From the NCBI GenBank assembly GCA_947258675.1, contig CAMYJP010000185.1, positions 1-11,986 on the forward strand: a DNA stretch of 11,986 nucleotides, in the 5' to 3' direction. The translations under genes were made by a program, and so were the position numbers. The notes under the pieces were generated by a model that worked only from the letters and a program-made list of their open reading frames with translations, searched no databases and had not been told where the DNA came from. Origin of the DNA: an uncultured Desulfobulbaceae bacterium. GTDB lineage: Bacteria > Desulfobacterota > Desulfobulbia > Desulfobulbales > BM004. The stretch's first letter is position 1; the number at the start of each line of letters is the position of its first letter. Positions 1 through 7,395 of the stretch are shown here, piece after piece.

Positions 1-26
1 CTGTTGCTGTAACGTGATCTTTTCAT
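1..26 (-). CDS. Start of an unidentified gene, cut by the window edge
   Basis: On the minus strand an ATG at 26-24 opens a frame reading MKRSRYSN up to the window edge. A very strong Shine-Dalgarno sequence, GGAGGAG at 34-40, sits seven bases upstream of it, the best ribosome site in the window. The gene lies 114 bases downstream of cpoB on the same strand and could be the last member of the tol block or a separate unit. Eight residues are too few to name a family; the basic start does not look like a lipoprotein signal, so there is no evidence that it is pal. Confidence 0.5.
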
Positions 27-87
27 TGAGAATCTCCTCCAAAATAATTTTATGAGAAAATTCTACTTTTGAACACCTTTAATTTTC

Positions 88-121
88 GGGGGGATTACCT
101 GGGCTTCTTGAGGTCTCCCCC
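88..121 (-). terminator. GC-rich stem-loop after cpoB, possible terminator
   Basis: GGGGGA at the left pairs with TCCCCC at the right, and inside it ACCT pairs with AGGT around a ten-base loop. It lies 20 bases past the cpoB stop on the minus strand, and a smaller GGAA/TTCC hairpin lies between. The minus-strand sequence after the stem is GAAAATTAAAGG, which has no proper U-run, so it is at best a weak intrinsic terminator. It may instead block 3' decay of the tol mRNA or sit in the leader of the gene starting at 26. Confidence 0.35.
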
Positions 122-140
122 TAGGCAGGAAGAGTTTTTC

Positions 141-1166
141 CTAATTGATTCCATCCATGTGTTTCTTGGCGGTGTTGGCCTGGTCGCTCTGTGGATAATC
201 ATCAAGAATTTTCTGATATACGATTTGGGCCGTATCCGTATCTTTTAGTTTTTCGAAAGATAATCCCTGTTTCAATAGGGCCGCAGGCGCTTTGTCATGT
301 TTTGGGAAGTCAACTATTACTTTCTGATAATCAAGAATTGCCAGTTCGAACTCTTTTTTGCCGTACAAACACTCTCCCATCCAGAAACGGGCATTGGGCG
401 CCATATCACCATCAGGATTTTTGGCGAGATAGTCTGTGAATGCATCGTATGCCCGATCAAAATTTTTAGCGTTGAAAAGGTCACGTCCTTTGGAGTAAAG
501 ATCATTTCTTTTCGAAACGGTTTGCTCTTTTGTCTTTTTTGTGCCGTTATTAAAGGCTTTTTTCTGTTTGTCGGCAGAGATATGCACAGAGCCGTTGGAG
601 CCGATTATTTTGGCCTTGGCTTTGGCTTTTTCCGCTGCCTTTGCCGCCTTTCTTGCCGCTTCAGCTGCTCTGCGTGCTCTTGCTTCGGCTTCTTTGGTCC
701 GCTGATCATTAATTTTTTTTATCCCCTCCTGGGCGGAGGTTATTTTGCTGTCCAATAGGGCAAGCTGTTGGTTCTGCTGTTCTAATTGAAGGTTTAACTG
801 CGCAATTTGTTCATTCATATCTCCGTCCATTGATTCGAGCCGAGTGAGCAGGGTAGTGCCAAATTCTTTGTTTTCCTCGCGCTGCAAACGGGTGTAATGT
901 GCATTTTCCTCAAGTTGGCTTTTAAGCTGGTTTATCTCGGCCTGGTGGTCGTCCAAGCGATCACCTACCAAAGCCTGCCTGCTCTGCACATCTCGAACGG
1001 TTTTGGACTTCAGTTGTTCGATTTCCTTATCAATACTATCTACTTTGGTATTTACCCGATATACCCTTGTATTGGTGCTTCTTACCTCTTTTTTGGTAGC
1101 AACACACTGGACCAAAAATGGCAGAAGACAGAAAAGTAAAAGAATTCTGATAATGAGTTTGATCAT
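141..1166 (-). CDS. cpoB: Tol-Pal system lipoprotein CpoB (YbgF)
   Basis: Periplasmic partner of the Tol machine; in E. coli CpoB links TolA to the septal peptidoglycan synthase PBP1B during constriction. The 341-residue protein starts with a hydrophobic signal (residues 4-20) ending in LVQC, so Cys21 is the likely lipidation site, although Gln before the Cys is unusual. Residues about 30-150 are heptad-rich coiled coil, as in the YbgF trimerisation domain. Residues 154-187 are an Ala/Lys/Arg-rich helix, and 219-340 hold about three TPR repeats with the typical FxxxLxxxP spacing. GAGG lies six bases before the ATG. It is last in the tol gene order, 120 bases after tolB, where cpoB normally sits, but without pal between them. 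The Ala/Lys helix resembles TolA domain II and is uncommon in CpoB as I know the family. Confidence 0.9.
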   Translation of the reverse strand: MIKLIIRILLLFCLLPFLVQCVATKKEVRSTNTRVYRVNTKVDSIDKEIEQLKSKTVRDVQSRQALVGDRLDDHQAEINQLKSQLEENAHYTRLQREENKEFGTTLLTRLESMDGDMNEQIAQLNLQLEQQNQQLALLDSKITSAQEGIKKINDQRTKEAEARARRAAEAARKAAKAAEKAKAKAKIIGSNGSVHISADKQKKAFNNGTKKTKEQTVSKRNDLYSKGRDLFNAKNFDRAYDAFTDYLAKNPDGDMAPNARFWMGECLYGKKEFELAILDYQKVIVDFPKHDKAPAALLKQGLSFEKLKDTDTAQIVYQKILDDYPQSDQANTAKKHMDGIN

Positions 1167-1286
1167 GGTAATCCTCTAATATTTTTCAAATGTATTCTTG
1201 TAATGTAAAAGAGTTTAATCAGTTTGTTTGGAATTTGATGTATTCAAATTACAGTGTAACCTTGTTTCAGCATATTCGGCCATAAT

Positions 1287-2576
1287 TTAATTTATCATCC
1301 TTGCAGACCATTGCGGGGAGCCCTGGTGGCCACCAGCAAAAAAGATCCGCCGCAGATCTGATCCATTTTTGAAAATAACATATAATTCCTGTTTACCGTT
1401 TAATCGACGGGAAAAAATAAGCTGATGTCCGTCAGGAGACCAACCGGGTGATTCATGGTTTCCTGCATATTTTGTGATTCTCACTGGTGAGCTTCCATCA
1501 GGCCTGATAATAAATATATGATAACTGCCTTCATATAATCCAGTATAAGCAATCCAGTCTCCTTTTGGTGACCATGTAGGTTGCGAGTTATCGCTCCCCA
1601 AAAATGTGATGCGGTTGGTTTTGCCGTTTTTTACATTCATGATATAGATTTGCGGGGTACCGCTTCTGTCTGAAACAAAAGCAATCCTTTTACCATCAGG
1701 AGACCAGGAAGGAGAAACGTTAATTCCGGAGTTGGCAGTAAGTTTCTTCTTGATTTTTCCTGCTGTATCCATGAGATATAGGTCCGAGTTTCCCTCCTGG
1801 CTTAAGGTGATTGCCATGGTCGTGCCATCTTTGCCGTTCCATGCCGGGGCAAGATTCAGACCCTGGCGGCGTGAAACTGCACGAGTCGTCTTGTTCTGGG
1901 AAAGACTGGTTATGTAGAGATTAGGGTTTCCTTTATGATAGGAAGTATAGGCAAGCTTGCTACCATCTGGAGAAAATCTCGGAGCGACCGCCAATTTTTT
2001 GTGTCTGGTCACCTGTCTGATATTTTGTCCAAAGACATCTGCGACATAAATTTCTTTGTAGCCGGATTTGTCTGAAACAAATGCAATTTTAGAACGGCTG
2101 ATCCCAAGTTCTCCGGTAAGATGTTTAACAACCTCATCACAGAATTTGAGCACCATTTTTTTGTGTTTGTTCTTAGGACCCTTATATTTTCTGCCAAAAA
2201 CTCGACGCCCTTCAATTATATCAAGCAAAATGAGTTCCAGGGAAATATCTGCCCCTGAAAGTGTGTATCTGCCGATAACGGTGAGGTTTGCTCCTAATGC
2301 CTTCCAGTCTATATCATGTCTTCCACCATAGTTTTTAGATGGTATTACTGAAATAAAACCATGAAACTCCAATGCTTTTGTGAGCAGCGTTGCCATCTCC
2401 TTTCCCATGGTATCTGTTTTACCAGGCTGTGACTGGTTATTGAAATATGGAACAGCGGTGGGCACCTTTCTGAGATTTGGTGAAGTGAAGTCTAGATAAA
2501 CCCTTGCTTGGGCTGAGTAGGAAACAACAAGGGATACAATACATGCAAAACATAACGATATTACAACACTTTTCAT
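1287..2576 (-). CDS. tolB: Tol-Pal system beta-propeller protein TolB
   Basis: Periplasmic TolB bridges Pal and the TolQRA motor. The frame stays open to 2672, but I start it at the ATG at 2576: GGAAG lies seven bases upstream, and this start gives a clean signal peptide (MKSVVISLCF, hydrophobic core, cleavage after SAQA). The upstream 32 codons overlap tolA and are basic and unconserved-looking. The protein is 429 residues, normal for TolB. After the TolB_N domain (about residues 25-155), which includes the early DFTSPNLRKVPTAVPYF stretch, come PD40/WD40-like propeller blades. These show as repeated FSPDG, WSPDG, WSPKG and WSPDG turns, each followed by an IAF/LAY/IAY strand. It lies 55 bases after tolA. 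The C-terminus ends just after the last blade (SPQWSARMIN), as usual. Confidence 0.93.
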   Translation of the reverse strand: MKSVVISLCFACIVSLVVSYSAQARVYLDFTSPNLRKVPTAVPYFNNQSQPGKTDTMGKEMATLLTKALEFHGFISVIPSKNYGGRHDIDWKALGANLTVIGRYTLSGADISLELILLDIIEGRRVFGRKYKGPKNKHKKMVLKFCDEVVKHLTGELGISRSKIAFVSDKSGYKEIYVADVFGQNIRQVTRHKKLAVAPRFSPDGSKLAYTSYHKGNPNLYITSLSQNKTTRAVSRRQGLNLAPAWNGKDGTTMAITLSQEGNSDLYLMDTAGKIKKKLTANSGINVSPSWSPDGKRIAFVSDRSGTPQIYIMNVKNGKTNRITFLGSDNSQPTWSPKGDWIAYTGLYEGSYHIFIIRPDGSSPVRITKYAGNHESPGWSPDGHQLIFSRRLNGKQELYVIFKNGSDLRRIFFAGGHQGSPQWSARMIN

Positions 2577-2631
2577 GATGAGCTTCCATTTGAGATTTTG
2601 GTTGGATAATATCCTTTTTACTTTTCTTGTT

Positions 2632-3418
2632 TCAATATACTCCGGACGGGGTGAACCGGAGACCAATCTCAAGTTGCGTTTCTTTCAAGTCTTCCGGAAA
2701 TTTAGGCATCGACCCTGCCTCGTGTATGGTTTTCATCAAGAATTGATTAAAATAGACATTACTTGATTTTTTTTCAAAATAACTTTTAGAAATACTGCCA
2801 TCCTTGCGGATTTTAATTACTAGAATTGCTTCCAGGGAATCATCCCAGCTTTGTAATGGAGGTAAAAACCAATTATTCTGGATTTGTTGATATACAGCAG
2901 CATAATATCGCTTCATGACTTCATCCATCTCAACACCGGCGCCAACCGGGCCTCTTGGTCCGCTACTTGTTTCTTCCGTTGTGGTTGCTGCAGGTATGGA
3001 TGAAGCGGCATGAATAGCATCGCGTAATTTTGACACTGCATCCTGGGCAGTTTTGGTAGCAATTTCTTTTGATCTTTGCAATTGTTGTTCAGTCCGTCTT
3101 CTTTCACGGGCAAGAGCCTGTTTGGTTTTTTCAAAATTTATATCGGATTTTGGTGGGGCCTTTCTTATTTTCCGTTTAATAGGTCGCAAAGAAACAGGTT
3201 CAGCTGCCGGGGCAGCTGGTAAGGCGGTTGAAACTTGTTCACTGACGATTTTAGGCGTTTTTTCAATTGATTCAGGCTTTGGAGGTGGCGGAGGGCATTA
3301 CCGTCCCAATTGCAAAAACTAGAATATGCAGAACAACGGCAAGGTTTATAGGAATTTTCCATCGATTGCCAGAGAAATCCTTGATGGATTGGCTAATAAG
3401 AAAGTCTGGCTGTTTCAT
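2632..3418 (-). CDS. tolA: TolA, coding frame interrupted by one extra base
   Basis: TolA spans the periplasm and passes energy from TolQR to Pal/TolB. An ATG at 3418, six bases after the tolR stop, opens MKQPDFLISQ followed by one transmembrane helix (residues about 22-41). This frame ends at TGA 3274-3272 after 48 codons. The rest of TolA continues in another frame from about 3297: a proline run, KPESIEKTPK, a basic coiled region, and a TolA/TonB C-terminal domain with YYAAVYQQIQNNW and LEIGLRFTPSG. Deleting one C from the CCC at 3295-3293 joins them into a 261-residue protein beginning its linker MPPPPPKPE. The piece starting at 3189 is therefore only the C-terminal 185 residues. Possible causes are a sequence error, a real mutation, or +1 slippage on CCC-U. 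TolA is short beside the 421 residues in E. coli because the helical domain II is small. Confidence 0.85.
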
Positions 3419-3424
3419 GCATCA

Positions 3425-3841
3425 TCATCTCTTGTCAGCAGGCTGGGTGATCATCCCGAGTTTTTCAAAGCCCGATTCCTTTATATCGGCCATTACTGAG
3501 ACAACAAGACCGTAAGCAACCTGCTTGTCAGCTTTTAAAAATATGGGTTTTTCGTTATCTTTTGCTGCTTTTGCAGACAGCTGCTGTTTGAGCAGTGTCT
3601 GGTCCAGTTTAATTTTATTAAGATATATTTCGCCTTTTTTATTAATTGCAACAACAATCGGATCTTCTTTTTGACGCAAAGGCTGGGCAGTTGTCTCCGG
3701 AAGGTCCACATCAACACCCTGGGTCATCATTGGCGCAGTAACCATAAAGATGATTAGCAGAACAAGCATGACATCCACAAGTGGGGTTACATTGATATCA
3801 GCTACTAATCCCTTGCGGCCGTTTCCCTGTGTCATAGCCAT
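3425..3841 (-). CDS. tolR: TolR, ExbD/TolR-family inner-membrane motor subunit
   Basis: Inner-membrane partner of TolQ that conducts protons to energise TolA. The 138 residues begin with a short cytoplasmic tail, then the diagnostic stretch DINVTPLVDVMLVLLIIF (residues 15-32). The membrane aspartate Asp23 matches the position of the essential Asp23 of E. coli TolR. The periplasmic domain follows, including MMTQGVDVDLPETTAQ and the C-terminal YGLVVSVMADIKESGFEKLGM, typical of ExbD/TolR. No strong Shine-Dalgarno sequence precedes the ATG at 3841; an in-frame ATG two codons later is an alternative. The stop at 3427-3425 is six bases before the tolA ATG, so the two are probably coupled. The 165-base distance from tolQ is long for this pair. 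Confidence 0.92.
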   Translation of the reverse strand: MAMTQGNGRKGLVADINVTPLVDVMLVLLIIFMVTAPMMTQGVDVDLPETTAQPLRQKEDPIVVAINKKGEIYLNKIKLDQTLLKQQLSAKAAKDNEKPIFLKADKQVAYGLVVSVMADIKESGFEKLGMITQPADKR

Positions 3842-3907
3842 AGTTTCGTACCATGTTCGGTTGTTTTATAAGATCGATTGATAGTAACCTAGTTAGTTTT
3901 CATCCGA

Positions 3908-3961
3908 AAACTGAAACTTTCCAGATGAAGGTCTCAGGTGCCAGGTACTAGGTTTCAGTTT
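3908..3961. repeat. Degenerate GGTTTCA heptad repeat inside a 10-bp inverted repeat
   Basis: Four head-to-tail heptads run from 3930 to 3957: GGTCTCA, GGTGCCA, GGTACTA and GGTTTCA. They fall inside a perfect 10-bp inverted repeat, AAACTGAAAC at 3908-3917 and GTTTCAGTTT at 3952-3961. A second dyad, GGAGCAATT with AATTGTTCTCC (3976-3995), lies beside it. Together they fill most of the 165-base tolQ-tolR spacer. A related GGTTTCAGG is found at 4742-4750, inside the last codons of the dehydratase gene. The heptad array looks like mobile or slippage-derived filler rather than a coding feature; an mRNA hairpin that tunes tolR expression is also possible. Confidence 0.7.
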
Positions 3962-4006
3962 ATCTGAATTTACAAGGAGCAATTAATTGTTCTCCAAAAC
4001 ACTCTA

Positions 4007-4705
4007 TTATACCCTTGCAAGCAGGTCTCTTTCAACCAGGTTTAAAAAGTCTGTTGAAAAATTCTGTAATTCACTTTCAACATCTGCAAGCATACTTGAA
4101 TAGTAATTATAAAAAATTACAGCCGGGATGGCTACGGCCAGTCCCGCGGCAGTTGCTACCAGTGCTTCTGATATTCCAGGAGCCACAACTGCCAGGGATG
4201 CCGAGCCCCGCAAGCCGATTTCCTGAAAAGATGTCATTATGCCCCAGACCGTTCCGAAAAGGCCGATAAATGGGGTAGAACTTCCTGTGGTGGCAAGGAA
4301 AGAAAGATATTTACCAAGTTTGGAAATCTCCATATTTTCAGCTTTGCGGAGCGTTCTTTTCAAGTTATCAAGGGTGGCAAGCTGCATATCAAGGGTATCT
4401 TCCCCCTGTTTATCGAGATTTCTGGTTTTGCCGATTTTTTGAAGCTCATTAAATCCCATTGTAAATATGGCGGCTTCCGGGCTGACAGAAGTACGCTGAG
4501 CTACTTGAAATGCATCTGAAAGATTTTTGCTCTTCCAGAATTTTTCTAAAAATTCTCCGGTTTGGTTTCTGGCTTTTCGATAAAGAATATGTTTCATGAA
4601 AATAATGGCCCATGAAACGACGGAAAAGCAAAGCAAAAGTAGCATGACGAACTTCACCATGAGTCCGGCATTGACAATCATTTCTGTAAAGCTTGTAATC
4701 TGCAC
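4007..4705 (-). CDS. tolQ: TolQ, MotA/TolQ/ExbB-family proton channel
   Basis: TolQ forms the pentameric inner-membrane channel of the Tol motor with TolR. The 232-residue protein has a first transmembrane helix at residues about 17-39, a cytoplasmic loop, and two more helices at about 134-160 and 172-202. The family signatures are clear: STPFIGLFGTVWGIM (143-157, Thr152) and APGISEALVATAAGLAVAIP (175-194, Thr185), which hold the channel-lining threonines. The start is GTG at 4705 with AAAGGA about eight bases upstream. It begins 26 bases after the dehydratase stop, so it is very probably co-transcribed with the lipid module. ExbB is the alternative name for the fold, but tolR, tolA and tolB downstream decide for TolQ. 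Confidence 0.93.
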   Translation of the reverse strand: MQITSFTEMIVNAGLMVKFVMLLLLCFSVVSWAIIFMKHILYRKARNQTGEFLEKFWKSKNLSDAFQVAQRTSVSPEAAIFTMGFNELQKIGKTRNLDKQGEDTLDMQLATLDNLKRTLRKAENMEISKLGKYLSFLATTGSSTPFIGLFGTVWGIMTSFQEIGLRGSASLAVVAPGISEALVATAAGLAVAIPAVIFYNYYSSMLADVESELQNFSTDFLNLVERDLLARV

Positions 4706-4731
4706 TATATATATCCTTTAAGTTTTTACTT

Positions 4732-5208
4732 TTAAATTTCAGGTTTCAGGCTTGTAAAAGTACAACCAAAATCCACTTTAACTGCCACTTTCTCACGAAC
4801 CGATGCTTTGCCGTTTAGAAACCAGGCAGAGCCTATTATTTCTGAAAGTTTAACATCTATAATAATCTTATCGTCTGGAAGAACCTGTCTTTTCAGCTTT
4901 GCATTCAAAATACGGGTCAAAACCGGCTTGTCTCCTTTGTTTATATCGTCCCCAGTCTCTTTATTTTTGATACATTCGGATATTAAAAGTGCTCCGGATT
5001 GAAAAATAGCCTCACAAATCAGTACACCTGGAACCAGAGGGAACCCAGGGTAATGGCCTTGAAATATATCGAGTTTGGCCGGGAACTTTTTCTCAGTCTG
5101 AATCGATTCTCCATTAAAGGCTAGTATTTTGTCAACCCATAAAAATGGGGGACGGTGCGGAATTCTCTTTAATATCTCTTCTACGTTGTTATCTTCTTTA
5201 AATTCCAC
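4732..5208 (-). CDS. FabZ/FabA-like hotdog 3-hydroxyacyl-ACP dehydratase
   Basis: Predicted to remove water from a 3-hydroxyacyl-ACP, giving the trans-2-enoyl-ACP. The single hotdog domain carries PHRPPFLWVDKI (17-28), then GHYPGFPLVPGV with the catalytic His52, and CEAIFQSG with the catalytic Glu66, all in FabZ order and spacing. I choose GTG at 5208 as start because GGAG lies seven bases upstream; this gives 158 residues and an 11-base overlap with the reductase stop, a sign of coupling. An earlier GTG at 5232 would add eight residues lying inside the reductase gene. The C-terminus (SLKPEI) is encoded by a CTGAAACCTGAAA stretch related to the heptad repeat 770 bases away. It occupies the place before tolQ where many bacteria have the hotdog thioesterase ybgC, but the His/Glu pair argues for dehydratase. 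Confidence 0.85.
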   Translation of the reverse strand: MEFKEDNNVEEILKRIPHRPPFLWVDKILAFNGESIQTEKKFPAKLDIFQGHYPGFPLVPGVLICEAIFQSGALLISECIKNKETGDDINKGDKPVLTRILNAKLKRQVLPDDKIIIDVKLSEIIGSAWFLNGKASVREKVAVKVDFGCTFTSLKPEI

Positions 5209-5938
5209 CGGTAATCTCCAGCACAGCACCACTGATGTATGAGGCCTGGGGGCTTACCAGGAAAAGCACAGCATGGGCGACTTCCTCCGGACGACCGAAA
5301 CGTTTCATTGGCACCATTTTCTTATATAAGCTGATTTGCTCTTCGGTAAGATCGTTCAATAATTCCGTAGAAATGAATCCTGGAGAGACGCAGTTTACAG
5401 TGATTTTTTTTCTTGCAGTTTCTTTGGCAAGTGATCTCATCATACCGATCTGTCCGGCTTTGGAAGCTGCATAGTTTGTCTGCCCGGCAGAACCAAGGTG
5501 GGCCATGGGAGATGTAATATTGATAATCCTGCCGTATTTCCTTTTCATCATCAGTAGTACAGCCTGCTTGGCCATATGAAAAGACCCGGAAAGATTTACA
5601 TCGAGCACTAGCCGCCAATCTTCTTCCGACATCATTGCCATTATTGTGTCGCGCCGAATTCCGGCATTATTTATCAGAATATCAATGGAATCGAATTGCT
5701 CCTCAATTTTCTGGTAGAAGACGGCAACTTCATCAACGTTAGCAATATTACACTGGTACAAGTGGAGACGGTCATTCTTATCGCTGCATTCGTCACGAAA
5801 ATTTTCAGCAGCTTGTCGATTGGTAGCATATACTCCACAAACTGTTGCTCCAGCTTCGAGAAGGGAATGGGCAATTGCTTTACCTATGCCTCGTGTGGCG
5901 CCGGTTACTATTGCTTTCTGTCCGTCTAAGTCAAACAT
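5198..5938 (-). CDS. fabG: FabG-like 3-oxoacyl-ACP reductase (SDR family)
   Basis: Short-chain dehydrogenase of 246 residues, predicted to reduce 3-oxoacyl-ACP to 3-hydroxyacyl-ACP with NAD(P)H in the cytoplasm. The nucleotide-binding TGATRGIG is at 12-19, NNAG at 90-93, Asn115 in DVNLSG, and the catalytic Ser143 (NITSP), Tyr156 and Lys160 in NYAASKAG are all present. The C-terminal GRPEEVAHAVLFLVSP and SYISGAVLEITGG are typical of FabG. AAGGA sits seven bases before the ATG at 5938. It overlaps the following dehydratase, so the two are likely made together. The position between CrtI-like flavoproteins and a dehydratase suggests a pathway-specific copy rather than the housekeeping fabG; substrate chain length cannot be read from the sequence. 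Confidence 0.88.
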   Translation of the reverse strand: MFDLDGQKAIVTGATRGIGKAIAHSLLEAGATVCGVYATNRQAAENFRDECSDKNDRLHLYQCNIANVDEVAVFYQKIEEQFDSIDILINNAGIRRDTIMAMMSEEDWRLVLDVNLSGSFHMAKQAVLLMMKRKYGRIINITSPMAHLGSAGQTNYAASKAGQIGMMRSLAKETARKKITVNCVSPGFISTELLNDLTEEQISLYKKMVPMKRFGRPEEVAHAVLFLVSPQASYISGAVLEITGGI

Positions 5939-6044
5939 TGTTTATCCTTGTAATTGAAGCTGGAAGGTCGGATGAAAGGTTATATCCGCTATGGCTGTAA
6001 AATGATCGGCAAAATGCATCGGTTTCACATGTTTAATATTCTTT

Positions 6045-7395
6045 TTATGCAGAAATGCTCCTTAAATAGGAATCCGCATCATTGGAAACTATGACGCCAT
6101 AGTTGATGGCTCCCAACCACCCTGACATTATTATGCCGACAGAACCGACATGGAAAAGGCCGGAGACAACCTTAAAAAGTGAGCGGGAAATATTCAGACC
6201 CTCAAATTTTGTGCCGAATGAAGTGCCCTTGGTATGCAAAGTATAACGCTTAAAGGTTTTGGGAGTGGCAGCTTCCAGCCAGTCGCACTTTTCAGAAACT
6301 CCAGGGATATATTTTTCCAGATCAGTTATTGTTCGGTGAATAAGTTTTTCTTTTTCTGCAGCATATTCGGATTCTGAAAAATGTAACCAGTCATCATAAC
6401 GGCTGTTCATGGATGCCACAACCGTATATCGGTTATGACCGGGTCTGGTTTTGGGATAATATAATGAAAATGTTTTGCTTTGAGTATTCATATCAAGCAG
6501 CTCATTGGTGTCAAATTTTTCCGCTTTGGAGGTAAAAAGCAGGTCACCAACAGATTCATCAATGATTTCCGTTTTTTTTATGCCTATATAGACCTGGCAA
6601 CTTGAATTGTTCACTCTGACCTGATCAATCTGTTCCAGATAGTCTTCAGGGAATTCTTCAACCCCTGCTAAATCATATATAGTATTTGTGATACCGCTGT
6701 TTGATATGACACAAGGCGCTGAAACAAAATTTTCACCAACCATGACACCTTTTACCTTTCTTTTTTCTATCACTATTTTTGAGACGCTTGCTTTGGTGCA
6801 AATAGTAACTCCGTTATTGAGCAACTCATCCTGCATCATACCGATCAGCTGGTCTGTTCCTCCTTGAAAAGTAAAGACACCCTTGTTCATGAAGTTTGAG
6901 AATACAATTCCATAAGTGATTGCCGGATCTTCTAAAGATGACCCATTGGCATAGGTAATGGGCTCCATGAGAAGGCGGTGCACGTCTGTGCGGCCAGGAA
7001 AAAACTTCTCAAACAGTTCTCTGGTCGTCATTGTCTGGTCATCATAGAAGTTCATTTTAGCAACGGTGCTGAAAAAATCGCTGATGACTGACGATTTGAT
7101 CATAAAACGGTTCTGCAGGATATCGGTAAAATCTTTTCGTTCAAAAGTAGTTGTATTTTCTACAGGTTTTTACCATGCCAAAAGGAAATCCATGCAATGA
7201 AACATCAAAGATATGGCCTTTCCGTTTGAACCAAGTAGCAAGACCGCCAAGTTTGTGATGGTGTTCAAGTAGAAGAACACTGTGTCCACACTTAGCAAGA
7301 CGATTGGCGGAAGTAAGCCCGCCAAGGCCGGAACCGATTACTACGACATTAAATTGATTATTAGGCGATTTAAGAGAGTCAGGCTCGATAATCAT
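6045..7395 (-). pseudogene. Second CrtI/RetSat-like FAD oxidoreductase, broken by deletion and frameshift
   Basis: The ATG at 7395 overlaps the previous stop by ATGA. The first frame gives an FAD-binding start, [18 protein letters not shown] (GSGLGG at 21-26, Glu44, LGGL 49-52) and [19 protein letters not shown], then stops at TGA 7143-7141 after 84 codons. The protein resumes in another frame as [17 protein letters not shown], runs past an internal Met at 7103 and continues to 6045, ending with GLFHVGSVGIIMSGWLGAIN, the C-terminal FAD motif. The whole span is 1351 bases, one more than a multiple of three. Against its neighbour at 7392-8834, the stretch between the GLH and YGS landmarks is about 33 residues shorter, so I infer a deletion near 7145-7165 that also shifted the frame. 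It is likely inactive unless the break is a sequence error. The 106 bases after it, up to the reductase, hold no clear gene. Confidence 0.8.

Noticed and set aside
88..121. Riboswitch in the leader of the gene at base 26
   Set aside because: Only a simple stem-loop is visible; no known riboswitch core motif could be recognised.
297..758. Plus-strand open frame of 153 codons opposite cpoB
   Set aside because: It is the antisense shadow of the Ala/Lys and TPR coding of cpoB, rich in Cys and Phe, with no family signal.
2577..2672. N-terminal extension of tolB by 32 codons
   Set aside because: It overlaps the 3' end of tolA, is basic rather than signal-like, and the ATG at 2576 has both a ribosome site and a clean signal peptide.
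3930..3958. CRISPR-like array in the tolQ-tolR spacer
   Set aside because: The units are seven bases long, head to tail without spacers, and no cas genes are present.
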